A DNA stretch of 64,000 bases from NCBI GenBank assembly GCA_964581465.1, contig CAZOOP010000001.1, positions 1 to 64,000 of the forward strand, in the 5' to 3' direction. Positions 1 through 8,110 of this stretch are shown here, piece by piece (position 1 is the first letter of the stretch; every line of letters begins with the position of its first letter). The position numbers and the translations under genes are program-made. Source of the stretch: WJMB01 sp964581465. Lineage in GTDB: Bacteria; RBG-13-66-14. The notes beneath the pieces are model-generated. The model saw only the letters and a program-made list of their open reading frames with translations, was not told where the DNA came from and did not search any database.

Positions 1-129
1 GGCAGGATAGCATCCCGGTAACTCTCGTGACTGCAAGATTATCACGATATATGATTATCCATAAGCGTTAAGGTGTCCCAATCATGTTTCCCTCCACCGC
101 CAGAGCCGCCCTCCAACCAAGGATTCGCC

Positions 130-696
130 ATGGCGGAGAAACGTCTACTCGAGCCGTCCACCTACCTCTTCCCCGCCCCCTGCGTGGTGGTCAGTTGCGC
201 CGCCGGCGGGGAGACCAACCTGATCACCCTGGCCTGGGCGGGCACCCTCTGCTCGGAGCCTCCCCAGGTGGGCATCGGCGTGCGCCGCAGCCGCCACTCC
301 CACGGTCTGCTGGTTAGCGGCGGCGACTTCGTCATCAACATCCCCGCCGAGGACCAGGCCCGGGCGGTGGACTTCTGCGGGGTGCGCTCGGGACGCGAGG
401 TGGACAAGTGGGAGGCAACGGGCCTGAAGGCGGCACCGGCGGAGAAGGTCGCCGCGCCGCTGATCGACGAGTTCCCGGTCAACCTGGAGTGCGTGATCCG
501 GCGGACCCTGGAGCTGGGCAGCCACGACCTGTTCATCGGCGAGATCGTCGCCGTCCAGGTCGACGAGGCCGTCTTGGGTCCCGACGGCAGAATCGACGAC
601 AAACGCATCAAGCCGCTGGTCTACAGCTTCGGCGGGCGCTATCGCGGCCTGGGAAGTTTGGCGGGCACGGCGGGCTTCTCGGTGAAAGGACAGTGA
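130..696 (+). CDS. Flavin reductase-like (flavoredoxin family) protein
   Basis: A 188-residue cytoplasmic protein of the flavin reductase-like, FMN-binding split-barrel family. The N-terminal stretch TYLFPAPCVVVSC followed by an N-L-I-T-L-A-W segment is the typical start of the domain, and the length fits single-domain members. Such proteins bind FMN and either reduce flavin or shuttle electrons; the donor cannot be read from sequence. I chose the ATG at 130 because AAGGA lies 7 bases upstream; an in-frame GTG at 73 would add a proline-rich tail with no ribosome binding site. It overlaps or abuts the next gene, so the two are probably co-transcribed. Confidence 0.85.
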   Translation: MAEKRLLEPSTYLFPAPCVVVSCAAGGETNLITLAWAGTLCSEPPQVGIGVRRSRHSHGLLVSGGDFVINIPAEDQARAVDFCGVRSGREVDKWEATGLKAAPAEKVAAPLIDEFPVNLECVIRRTLELGSHDLFIGEIVAVQVDEAVLGPDGRIDDKRIKPLVYSFGGRYRGLGSLAGTAGFSVKGQ

Positions 697-701
697 GACG
701 A

Positions 702-1571
702 GTGACAACGCTGAAACGGACTCTGAAAGCAATCCTGCTAATGATCATCCTGTCGGGGGCCTTGCTCCCAGCGGCGGCAACGGAGGGCGCGATGAGCGGG
801 AAGCCGAGCTTCAACGAGAGCGACTGGAGTGAACTGAAACAGTTGATGGAGGCCGAAGGCGCCGCCGCCGTAGTCGAGCGCATCCGGGCTGTCGAGGATG
901 CCGAGGAGCGACGAGCGCTGTTCCTCTTCGCGCACCAGGGCTTCGCCTACCAGGACTGGGAGGGCAAGAACCTGGACGACCTGGCGACGGTGGTTCGGGC
1001 CGGGATCGATGAGTTCCTGGCCCAGGCCGAGGCCGCCGGGAACGCCGACGCCCGGGCCAAGCTGATCGACGGGGCCAACGTCGAAGCCTACAATCTGGCC
1101 GCCGACCTGGCCCCCTGCTGGCCCGGCGACGAGCTGCCCCGGGAGCCCCGGCACTTCGAGCTGGGCGTCGAACTGGGCGAGCGGATGCTGTCCTGGCGGG
1201 AAGACCTGGACAAGGGTCCCGACGCCTTTTCGATGGCCCACTGGGCCTTGGGAATCCACCAGCTCTTCCTGGGCGAGGCCGACGCGGCCGCAACCTCCTT
1301 CCAGAGCGCCGTCGACTACGCCGCCCGAGCCGCCCGCGAGGGCGACCGCACCGCCGAGTGCGTCCCCGGCGGCGACTTCAGTGTGGTTCTCAACACCGGT
1401 TACCGGGGCCTGGCGCTGAGCGCCGCCGGCGACGACGCCGGCCGGGAGCTCTACAATACCGCCCTGGCGGCCTTCGAGGGGACCATCGCCGACTACCCGG
1501 AGCAGGCCGACGACGCCCGCTTCGGCATCGACCAGCTCAAGAAGGTCGCCTCCGGCCTGGGACTCGAATAA
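702..1571 (+). CDS. Secreted helical protein of unknown function
   Basis: A 289-residue protein starting at a GTG six bases after the flavin reductase stop (an alternative GTG at 693 overlaps that stop). The first 25 residues are basic then strongly hydrophobic and end in A-A-A, a signal peptide, so it is probably periplasmic. The rest is alanine- and glutamate-rich and predicted helical, with TPR-like character near the C-terminus (ALSAAGDDAGRELYNTALAAF). I do not recognise a family. The open frame continues upstream to 408, but that part is a shadow of the flavin reductase. Context gives no more than a possible redox or envelope link. Confidence 0.7.
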   Translation: MTTLKRTLKAILLMIILSGALLPAAATEGAMSGKPSFNESDWSELKQLMEAEGAAAVVERIRAVEDAEERRALFLFAHQGFAYQDWEGKNLDDLATVVRAGIDEFLAQAEAAGNADARAKLIDGANVEAYNLAADLAPCWPGDELPREPRHFELGVELGERMLSWREDLDKGPDAFSMAHWALGIHQLFLGEADAAATSFQSAVDYAARAAREGDRTAECVPGGDFSVVLNTGYRGLALSAAGDDAGRELYNTALAAFEGTIADYPEQADDARFGIDQLKKVASGLGLE

Positions 1572-1599
1572 TCCTCAGCTACCAACTGAAATACAAAAC

Positions 1600-1627
1600 A
1601 CGAAGAGAGCCCGCGGGCTCTCTTCGT
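1600..1627. terminator. Perfect 28-bp palindrome, bidirectional terminator
   Basis: ACGAAGAGAGCC, a CGCG centre and GGCTCTCTTCGT form a perfect hairpin between two convergent genes. There is only a weak T tract on either side. Confidence 0.65.
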
Positions 1628-1650
1628 CTATCGGGAAGGAGTCTTCGCCG

Positions 1651-2280
1651 CTATCTGTACAGTCCCTTGACCCCGCCCCAGGTGGTGTCTTCCACTGCAA
1701 TCGGCGCGGCCTCCCAGTAGCAACGGATCAAGTAATCACCGTAGCTGGTGGTGTTGGCCCAACCACCCTGGTAGCCGGTCCAGTTGTGGGTGCCGGCGGC
1801 GGCGTCGGTGGCGATGGAGTCGGGCAAATCCGCGGGGTAGTTGCCGATCTGCTCGAAGGCGACGTAGAAGGTGCCCGTCGAGATGTAGACCTCGAAGCCG
1901 TCCGCCCAGTCGTCATAGTCATAGTAGACCTGGAAGATGCTTTCGCCGGGATAACCGCCGATATCGTCGAAGATGTGCAGATAGCAACCCACGTAGGTGC
2001 TGTCCGGCCAGCCCGGGTAGGTCATCGCCCACATCCGGTCGACGTAGCCGTCGCTGCCACCGGTCAGGGAGTCATCGAACTGGACGGCCCAGTAGTTGCC
2101 GCCGGTGTACCAAGCCCAGCCGTTGGACGCCATACCGTCGTCCCAGTAGAACTCCTCATAGGTCGGGGGTTGGGGTTGAGCGCTGATCGGCGCTCCGCCT
2201 GCCGCGAGGGCGCCGTTCGTCGCCAGGGCGGCGACAGACAGGAACAGGATAGGGATCAATACTTTACGCGCTGCGTGCAT
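1651..2280 (-). CDS. Secreted protein with C-terminal TWGGVKGLY tag (paralog 1)
   Basis: A 209-residue exported protein with a clear signal peptide (residues 1-27). The mature part is acidic and aromatic-rich (Y, W, D), with a predicted all-beta body. It starts at an ATG preceded by AAGGAGG. It is a close paralog of the protein at 2440-3048: both contain Y-(E/D)-E-(F/L)-(Y/N)-W-D-D-G, a Y-P-G/D-W-P-D-(S/T)-T-Y-V-G core and STGTFY or PTGTFY. Both end in V-E-D-(T/S)-TWGGVKGLY plus R or Q. The shared end resembles conserved C-terminal sorting tails, although no known signal matches exactly. Function unknown; a surface or matrix protein is plausible. Confidence 0.8.
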   Translation of the reverse strand: MHAARKVLIPILFLSVAALATNGALAAGGAPISAQPQPPTYEEFYWDDGMASNGWAWYTGGNYWAVQFDDSLTGGSDGYVDRMWAMTYPGWPDSTYVGCYLHIFDDIGGYPGESIFQVYYDYDDWADGFEVYISTGTFYVAFEQIGNYPADLPDSIATDAAAGTHNWTGYQGGWANTTSYGDYLIRCYWEAAPIAVEDTTWGGVKGLYR

Positions 2281-2342
2281 GGTTCCTCCTTATAGTGATG
2301 AGTGACTGGAACATAAAAGGGATAACGCATCCCTTTATATAT

Positions 2343-2371
2343 AGAGTAGGGTGAAATAGGCCCCGTGTCAA
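2343..2371 (-). promoter_or_regulatory. Possible sigma-70 promoter for paralog 1
   Basis: On the minus strand a perfect TTGACA (2366-2371) is followed after 17 bases by TACTCT and then an A/T-only stretch (TATATATAAA). The -10 match is weak, so the hexamer assignment is tentative. Confidence 0.3.
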
Positions 2372-2439
2372 GGTGCAAGTCAAAAGTCAAGGGGACGGCC
2401 GAAGCCATCCCCGGTGTAGCGCTGCGAGCTGTGTGGTCC

Positions 2440-3048
2440 CTACTGGTACAGTCCCTTGACCCCGCCCCAGGTTGAATCTTCCACCTGGGCGCTACCCGTG
2501 GATTCCCAGTAGCAACGGATCATGAAGTCACCGTCGGCGCCGCTCCAGGAGTCGTCGAAGATCATACTGTGCGATCCGCCGGCGGCGTCCATGGCCAGGG
2601 CGTCGGGGTGGTCGACCGGGTAGTTGCCGTACTGCTCCCAGACGATGTAGAAGGTGCCCGTCGGAACGGAGTACTCGAAACCGTCGGTCCAACACCAACC
2701 GTCGCTTTGAGCATTGAGTAACTCGGTGGCGATGATGGTTCCGGGTTCACCGCCGCCGTCTTCGCAGAGGTGCAGGTAGGCGCCGACGTAGGTGGTGTCG
2801 GGCCAATCGGGGTAGATATAGGCCCCCATTGCGTTCACCGTTCCGGCGTCGCCGCCGGTCATCGTGTCGTCGAACTCGACGGCATAGTAGCCCGAGCCGC
2901 TGGTCCAGCACCAGCCGCTGTCCATGACGCCGTCGTCCCAATTGAGTTCATCGTAGGTCGCGGATTGAACCGCGTTCAATCCACTATCGGCGAGGGTGGG
3001 AACGGCGGTGATGGCGAGAATGATCATGACTGTCAACGCTTTGTGCAT
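2440..3048 (-). CDS. Secreted protein with C-terminal TWGGVKGLY tag (paralog 2)
   Basis: A 202-residue exported protein: signal peptide in residues 1-20, then an aromatic, acidic body like that of the neighbour at 1651-2280. The two align over their whole length, including the WDDG motif after the signal peptide, the Y-P-D-W-P-D-T-T-Y-V-G segment, PTGTFY and the final VEDSTWGGVKGLYQ. The pair arose by tandem duplication, and 160 bp separate them. Each has its own ribosome binding site (GGAGAACC here), so they may be expressed separately. Function unknown. Confidence 0.8.
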   Translation of the reverse strand: MHKALTVMIILAITAVPTLADSGLNAVQSATYDELNWDDGVMDSGWCWTSGSGYYAVEFDDTMTGGDAGTVNAMGAYIYPDWPDTTYVGAYLHLCEDGGGEPGTIIATELLNAQSDGWCWTDGFEYSVPTGTFYIVWEQYGNYPVDHPDALAMDAAGGSHSMIFDDSWSGADGDFMIRCYWESTGSAQVEDSTWGGVKGLYQ

Positions 3049-3381
3049 GGTTCTCCTTCCGATGCAGGTCTCCCGTCGAAGGGCACTCCGTGGGTTGATT
3101 CGGCGGCGCAGACACGCTCAGCCGAGGTCGGTTCCCGCCCGCTCAACCCGCGGTTTTCCCACCAACGGGCTCCTTGCGTGTTTAGGGGTGGGCGATCGAT
3201 ACAGCTTGTGGTGGTTTGGAACGGCGGGAACATCATCAGAAGAATAGCTTCTTTTGCCACGTTGTCAAGAAGAAGCTGAGGGGGCATATATAGTGATTAT
3301 GAACGATTCGCGTTCATATTTGATTGTTAATACAGATGAACTGATAATCCCACAGGGGTCGCTAACGGTGGAAAAAGATTA
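3049..3381. other. Non-coding leader region
   Basis: No gene seen. A short hairpin ATGAACG/CGTTCAT lies at about 3300-3318, and there is an isolated CTGATAATCCC at about 3341 like the end of the repeat family described next. GC drops towards the repeat. Confidence 0.4.
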
Positions 3382-3720
3382 GGGATAATCACAGAAAATG
3401 AACAACACATTCGCAACTCAGGAAAGCCACATCGAGAATGGTGCTTGGAGATTAACCGCAGCGAGGGGTCAACCAGCGAAGGCGGATAACGGTCGAAGCT
3501 GCTAAAGCAGGCAATGGAGCGCCGTCAACAGATCCTTAACCCACAGCCTGGTCGGTTGCCGATGTGGAACCAACAGTTTCCGGCTTCCAGCGGAACTCAA
3601 GCAAGGCCGTGTCCATCGCCACCAAGCAACGGTCTGACAATGGCGGCGACTACGAGCTATAAAGCGTTGAATGATAATCTATTAGCTGAATAAGTCTGTT
3701 CCGGTGCGAGTGATAATCCC
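3382..3720 (+). repeat. Dispersed repeat family 1, copy A (MITE-like, GGGATNATCAC ends)
   Basis: A 339-bp non-coding element that starts GGGATAATCAC and ends GTGATAATCCC, an 11-bp terminal inverted repeat. The interior shares long stretches with five other copies in this window, for example CGCAACTCAGGAAAGCC near the start and CTATTAGCTGAATAAGTC near the end. The flanks AAAAGATTA and AAAAGATAT look like an imperfect 8-9 bp target duplication, as after transposition. No ORF is conserved between copies. Confidence 0.8.
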
Positions 3721-4396
3721 AAAAGATATCTAATCAGCCAGCGCTGAACCCGCCGCGTATCGCTCTAATCCATCTGCCAAATCCAACAGCAATGGCCGGC
3801 ATCTAATCCTCAATCCAGACGGGGTTTCATTGACTGTCCCTCTTGATGATCTGGGCATCGATTGCCGACCGATTGAGACTGTTGGTGGTGTGTCCGGAAC
3901 TGCGCCGATTCAATCAATGGTAAAGTTTATCGAACGTTCATGGATCGGCGAAGGTGCCTGGTTGAACGTCGGTGGATTAGGTAAGATACGCATTAGCGCT
4001 CGAGGTACGCCGGAAGGTTGTCTTTCCAGCCGATCAGTCGGCAGAGTGTTAAAGAAACGTTATCCGGCCTCGTCTGGTTAAAGCCTTGCGTCAATCTCGC
4101 GTTTCCTGGAGTCGACATCTTTAATACAAGCTGTTGCGCAGCCCCCTCGATCCCGGCGGTTCTCAGTGGTAACCGAGAATGGGCTGATTGCGCGAGATAA
4201 TCCTCCCGCCCGCGCATTCCTCGTGCGCACGCGGACGACGGGCTCGGTCTTCGACTCCATTGTATGGTTTCGGTGTTGGATGATGTTGGTGTAATCGACC
4301 AATCCGCGAGGCTCCGCGCAAGGGCAACTGTCTGCGGTATGGTTGAAGCAGTCCGGAACGGCCCGATTCGCCAAGTATGAAAGTCGTGAGCTTTCG
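3721..4396. other. Gene-poor stretch after repeat A
   Basis: Only short ORFs without recognisable features (such as one at 3830-4081) occur here. I see no supported gene, RNA or promoter. Confidence 0.4.
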
Positions 4397-4900
4397 TCAG
4401 AGGTCGGCGCCCTCCTCGAGAGGGTAACAGCAGTCGCAGTAGGGGCAGAGGACCACGGGTCCCTCGGGGGCGTCTTCGATATGCCGGGGGTCCACCCTCG
4501 CGCCGCAGCTCGGACAGCGCGTGGTGATCCGCCGAAACCGGCGTGTCCGGCCGTGCGGGGCCTGCGGGGCGGGTCCGATGCTACGCTCAAGGCCGGCCAT
4601 GGCCCGCGCCAGCCTCTCGTCGTCCTCACGTCGGCGCCGGCGCTTGACCAGCAGGGCGGCCCGCTTGACCTGGATGGTCGCGGCGACGAAAAGGATCGTC
4701 GAGATAACGAAGAAACCGCCCCAGGCCACGGGCAGCCAGGGGAAGCCCCGGCCGAAGACGCCGAAAGCCAGAACCGGCCCCAGGCCGAAGCAGGCGATGA
4801 TGAAGGGAACCAGCCGGCGGCTCAGCCTCCGGTAGAGGCGGTTCACCTCGGGATGGTCCTTGACGTCGGAGATGTCCACGCCGTTGACCCGCAGGCTCAT
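4397..4900 (-). CDS. Small membrane protein with C-terminal zinc ribbon
   Basis: A 167-residue protein and the last gene of a three-gene operon. Residues about 30-50 and 58-78 form two membrane segments, followed by a very basic loop (KRRRRRE) and a C-terminal CPSC...CPYC zinc-ribbon pair. The start is the ATG at 4900, preceded by GAGGAGG; longer versions of the frame are shadow. Its ATG overlaps the stop of the upstream gene as ATGA, so translation is coupled. Family not recognised. Its partner upstream is also a two-segment membrane protein with CxxC motifs, which suggests the two work together, perhaps with the YugP-type protease. Confidence 0.75.
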   Translation of the reverse strand: MSLRVNGVDISDVKDHPEVNRLYRRLSRRLVPFIIACFGLGPVLAFGVFGRGFPWLPVAWGGFFVISTILFVAATIQVKRAALLVKRRRRREDDERLARAMAGLERSIGPAPQAPHGRTRRFRRITTRCPSCGARVDPRHIEDAPEGPVVLCPYCDCCYPLEEGADL

Positions 4901-5370
4901 CGGCCCTCCTCGTGTACCCGGTCGGGAGCTGAATCCTCCCCCGTCGCCCGGCGCAGCTCGGCGGCGGTGAAGGCGACCTCGCCCTCGTCGGCGCACCAGC
5001 GCAGCCAGGCCTTTTTGAAGAAACGGTCGGGCTCGCGGCGCATCCACCGACGGCGCAGCAGTTGGTGGATGAACACCCCCAGCCAGGCCAGCTTAGCCAG
5101 GATCAACAGCCCGAGAGCGACGGTGGCGCCGGGGAGCTCCAGCACATCCAGCAGCGCCCAGGCTCCCAGGCCGCACAGCAGGGCCGCCGCCGGGGCGAAG
5201 AGCAGCCAGAAGCGGTTGAGCCGTAGCAGGCAGTCCGGGCAGAAGGCGACCTCGAGCGGCCGCAGATCGTACTCACCCGGGCTGTCCGGGACCAGTCGGC
5301 CGACGTAGAGGCGCACCGGCGGCGGGGCCGGGGCCGAGCAGCGAGCGCAGGTGGTCTTCGGTGTACTCAT
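4897..5370 (-). CDS. Small membrane protein with N-terminal zinc ribbon
   Basis: A 157-residue protein with two CxxC pairs (C8/C11 and C44/C47) that can form a zinc ribbon. Two hydrophobic segments follow (about 52-73 and 80-100), then a basic, soluble tail. It starts at the ATG at 5370, which overlaps the stop of the protease gene as ATGA, and its own stop overlaps the next ATG in the same way. Family not recognised. The mirror-image layout with the downstream gene (ribbon at opposite ends of two membrane segments) is notable. Confidence 0.75.
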   Translation of the reverse strand: MSTPKTTCARCSAPAPPPVRLYVGRLVPDSPGEYDLRPLEVAFCPDCLLRLNRFWLLFAPAAALLCGLGAWALLDVLELPGATVALGLLILAKLAWLGVFIHQLLRRRWMRREPDRFFKKAWLRWCADEGEVAFTAAELRRATGEDSAPDRVHEEGR

Positions 5371-6062
5371 CGCCGCAGCACTCCGGAGATGAACAGAAGG
5401 CGCAGCACGACCAACAGGCTGGTCACCAGGGAGGCCACGTAGGTCATCGCCGCGGCGCCGAGAACCTTGCGCGCCCCCTCGAGCTCCCCGCCGTCCAGAT
5501 AGGCCCCTTCGCGCAGCAGCGTCAAGGCGCGGCGGCTGGCGTTGAACTCCACCGGCAGGGTGATCAGTTGGAAGAAGATCACGATGGCGAACAGGCCGAT
5601 ACCGATCCAGACCAGGGGCTCCGAGGCGAAGATCAGCCCGGCGATGAACAGCGGGATGAACAGCCAGGAGCCGAGCTTGGTCGCCGGGACCACGGCGTTG
5701 CGCAGGTGCAGGGGGAAGTAGCCTTGGGCGTGCTGGACGGCGTGGCCGGTCTCGTGGGCCGCCACACCCAGGGCGGCCACCGAGGCCGAGTGGGCGACCT
5801 CGGCGGAAAGGCTCAAGCAGCGCCGGCGGGGGTCGTAGTGATCGCTCAACCGGCCGCCGACCACCCGGATCTCGACGTCGCCGAGCCCGGCGTCGGCCAG
5901 CAGCGCCGCGGCCAACTGGGCGCCGGAGACTCCCGAGCGGGCGCGCACCTTCGAATAGCGCTTGAAGCGGGAGTTGATCAGCCACTGGGCCCAGAGTCCC
6001 AGCAACAGGCCGGGCACCATGAAAACGAGGGTCCAGTCCAGATAGAACCAGCCGAAGTACAT
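5367..6062 (-). CDS. YugP-type membrane zinc metallopeptidase
   Basis: A 231-residue integral membrane protein of the neutral zinc metallopeptidase (YugP) family. An N-terminal membrane segment is followed by a soluble part with the zinc-binding H-E-T-G-H motif (in VAAHETGHAVQHAQGY) and two to three further membrane segments. The S-L-S-A-E-V-A-H-S-A-S-V-A-A-L-G-V segment before the motif is characteristic. Family length is about 225-235, so it is complete. Substrates of this family are mostly unknown. It leads a coupled operon with two small zinc-ribbon membrane proteins. Confidence 0.88.
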   Translation of the reverse strand: MYFGWFYLDWTLVFMVPGLLLGLWAQWLINSRFKRYSKVRARSGVSGAQLAAALLADAGLGDVEIRVVGGRLSDHYDPRRRCLSLSAEVAHSASVAALGVAAHETGHAVQHAQGYFPLHLRNAVVPATKLGSWLFIPLFIAGLIFASEPLVWIGIGLFAIVIFFQLITLPVEFNASRRALTLLREGAYLDGGELEGARKVLGAAAMTYVASLVTSLLVVLRLLFISGVLRR

Positions 6063-6573
6063 CGGAAACCTCCACGGGGCGGCGCTTCGGCCGCCGTGTT
6101 CCCGTACGTCGGGGGAAGCCGGCGGCGTCGGTCAATGTCCAGGGGTTGGTCGGCCGTCGCCCGCGCTGAATGTGAACCCGCCGGGCGGCGGTCGAGCGCT
6201 TGAAACTGAATGAACCGCTGTGATCCCAACGTTCGTAATCGCTAAGCGACCCCGGGGATTATCGCTCGATGATGATGGGCAGAGCCTTCCCGTCGGTCCG
6301 TCGGTCCAGATGGCAATGATACACCAAACGGTTCACTCGGCCGCTTCATCAGCGGATTGACAGGCCCGAGGGTTCGAGACAGCTCGTTGACAGGTCGTGA
6401 TCCGCAGGTTCCGTTCACACCGACGACGTCATCATTATATACCACGCGGGCGCCGGAGGTGGGGTTCCCCGGGTTTTCCTTGACCCCGGGGCGTCTGCTC
6501 TCGCATAATCCAAAGCTGGAACGCACAAAGTTAAATCACAGAATTAGCATTGTTTTCCGGGAGGAAGTCCAGT
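6063..6573. other. Intergenic region between divergent genes
   Basis: Carries two TTGACAGG copies about 30 bases apart (6357 and 6387) and an AT-rich patch near 6430. No convincing -10 partner, RNA or gene is visible. Confidence 0.3.
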
Positions 6574-7107
6574 TTGATTGAAAAACACGAGCACACCCTG
6601 AACGGCCTCTCCCTGCTGATCCTCAAGGGCGACATCACCGAGCAGAGCTGCGACGTGTTGGTCAACGCGGCCAACAACCACCTCTGGATGGGCTCCGGCG
6701 TGGCCGGTGCGCTGAAGAAGGCCGGCGGAATCGAGATCGAGCGGGAGGCGATGGCCAAGGGACCCATCGAGGTCGGCACGGCCGTGGCCACCTCGGCCGG
6801 GCAGCTCGACGCCCGCTGGATCGTCCACACCGCGGTGATGGGCCAGGACCTGGAGACCACGCCGGAGATCATCTACCGGGCGGCCCGGGCCGCCCTGGAG
6901 CTGGCCGACGAGCTGGGCGCCGCCGTCGTCGCCCTGCCCGCCCTGGGCACCGGTGTGGGCGGAGTGGCCCTCGAAGATTGCGCCCGCTCCATCCGTGAGG
7001 CTCTGGACGACGAAAACCCGTTCCACAACCTCAAAGAGGTTCGTCTGGTCCTCTTCGGCCCCCGAGCCTACCGCGTCTTCAGCGAGGTCTTCGCGGACCT
7101 GGGCTGA
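6574..7107 (+). CDS. Macro-domain (ADP-ribose-binding) protein
   Basis: A 177-residue single-domain macro protein. The motif GDITEQ-x6-VNAANNHL followed by GSGVAGAL is the ADP-ribose pocket, and ALGTGVGGV is the second phosphate loop. Members bind ADP-ribose or remove it from proteins and O-acetyl-ADP-ribose. I chose the TTG at 6574 because GGGAGGAA lies 7 bases before it; an upstream TTG at 6550 has no ribosome binding site. A terminator follows, so it is probably monocistronic. Confidence 0.88.
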   Translation: MIEKHEHTLNGLSLLILKGDITEQSCDVLVNAANNHLWMGSGVAGALKKAGGIEIEREAMAKGPIEVGTAVATSAGQLDARWIVHTAVMGQDLETTPEIIYRAARAALELADELGAAVVALPALGTGVGGVALEDCARSIREALDDENPFHNLKEVRLVLFGPRAYRVFSEVFADLG

Positions 7108-7139
7108 TCCTGCGGACTCGGCAATGGCGTCACGCCGAC

Positions 7140-7163
7140 AACGGGCCGATTGCCCGTTTCTTT
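7140..7163 (+). terminator. Rho-independent terminator of the macro-domain gene
   Basis: AACGGGC, a 5-base loop and GCCCGTT, followed by TCTTTATT. Confidence 0.85.
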
Positions 7164-7195
7164 ATTAGTATAATCTTAAATGCTTAGATTCATTT

Positions 7196-7552
7196 GGGGT
7201 CATCACTTGCACCTGAACCGACTCATTTAGCTAATAGACTGTCATTCATTACTATATAGCTGGCAATCGACGCCATTATCATACCCATGCCAGGTGGCGA
7301 TGCGCTTTGACAGGTGCTGATTGCCCGTCGAAAGCCGAAGGCTGCTGATCCCGCTCAGGAGTCGACCCGGCGGTGAGAAACAGACCTGCCGACGACCCTC
7401 TATTGCTCGCTTTAGCAGCGTCGACCGCGTTGAACGACTTAGCTGTTTGACGCCTCGCTGCGGGTGCTTACAAAGCCTCATTTCTCGCTGCGGCTTCTCG
7501 CTGCGGCTTTCCTGAGTTGCGACTTCTTGGTTCTGTATCTGGTGATGATCCC
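7196..7552 (-). repeat. Dispersed repeat family 1, copy B
   Basis: A 357-bp copy in inverse orientation. Read on the minus strand it starts GGGATCATCAC and ends GTGATGACCCC, with the family's internal blocks (GCAACTCAGGAAAGCC, GCTGCTAAAGC, GATAATGGCGTCGAT, CTATTAGCTAAATGAGTC). It contains a small internal direct duplication of GCCGCAGCGAGAA absent from other copies. Confidence 0.8.
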
Positions 7553-7558
7553 TTCCAT

Positions 7559-7869
7559 ACAAGTGCTCGGTCAAAGCAGGCTGGTTCGGAGCGGCTTGGC
7601 GGTCCGTAATTCTCCACCTGGATATGCTTAGCTTTTATTTATGCGCTCATTTGTCACACCCTTATTTCTTGTTATTACTATACTTAGGAGTCTGTGGCAA
7701 ACTGCTGTCAGAGCATACACAAGTGTACTGATATCTAGGCTAGCTAAAGATCACGCCATTATTGGCCGCCACCTCCACTACCCGCTTCCTCAAGGGTTTA
7801 TGAGGATCATCACGCGTATTATCAGCGAGTTACAATCCGGTCCGGTCCTGACGGTGCATACGATCCCTA
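7559..7869 (+). repeat. Dispersed repeat family 2, copy X
   Basis: About 310 bp similar to 17258-17582. Shared blocks include the CAGGCTG region near the start, GCTCATTT, TTGTTATTAC, ATACTTAG, CTGCTGTCA, CTGATATCT and a terminal TACAATC...TACGAT-C-C. It abuts family-1 copy B. No conserved ORF; boundaries are approximate. Confidence 0.6.
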
Positions 7870-7981
7870 GCGGTTGCTTCAGCGTCTCTCGGATAACAGA
7901 GAAGGGTTGATCTTCAACCCGACTTCGGTGGGTGTTACGACGAAGAGGCGGGACGCATCGGCGTGGAGAACGGGTGGATGT

Positions 7982-8019
7982 AAAAAAGTGCGGCTCTCGG
8001 AATTGTACCCGGGAGCCGC
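7982..8019 (-). terminator. Rho-independent terminator of the coiled-coil gene
   Basis: On the minus strand GCGGCTC...GAGCCGC forms the stem, followed by ACTTTTTTA. It lies about 90 bases after the stop of the coiled-coil gene. Confidence 0.85.
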
Positions 8020-8110
8020 TGTTCCATTACTGGCGGGTTTGCTGTATTGCGAATCGGGTAGTTCCATACCTGAGCTTCTGGACCTCTCAGGACTCGCGCA
8101 GGCGTCATCC

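Noticed and set aside
4897..6135. A 412-residue protein covering the zinc-ribbon gene and its upstream neighbour
   Set aside because: The first 255 residues are an R/P-rich shadow of the YugP gene; the real start is the coupled ATG at 5370.
7641..7910. Small ORF inside repeat family 2
   Set aside because: Not conserved in the other copy; no ribosome binding site.
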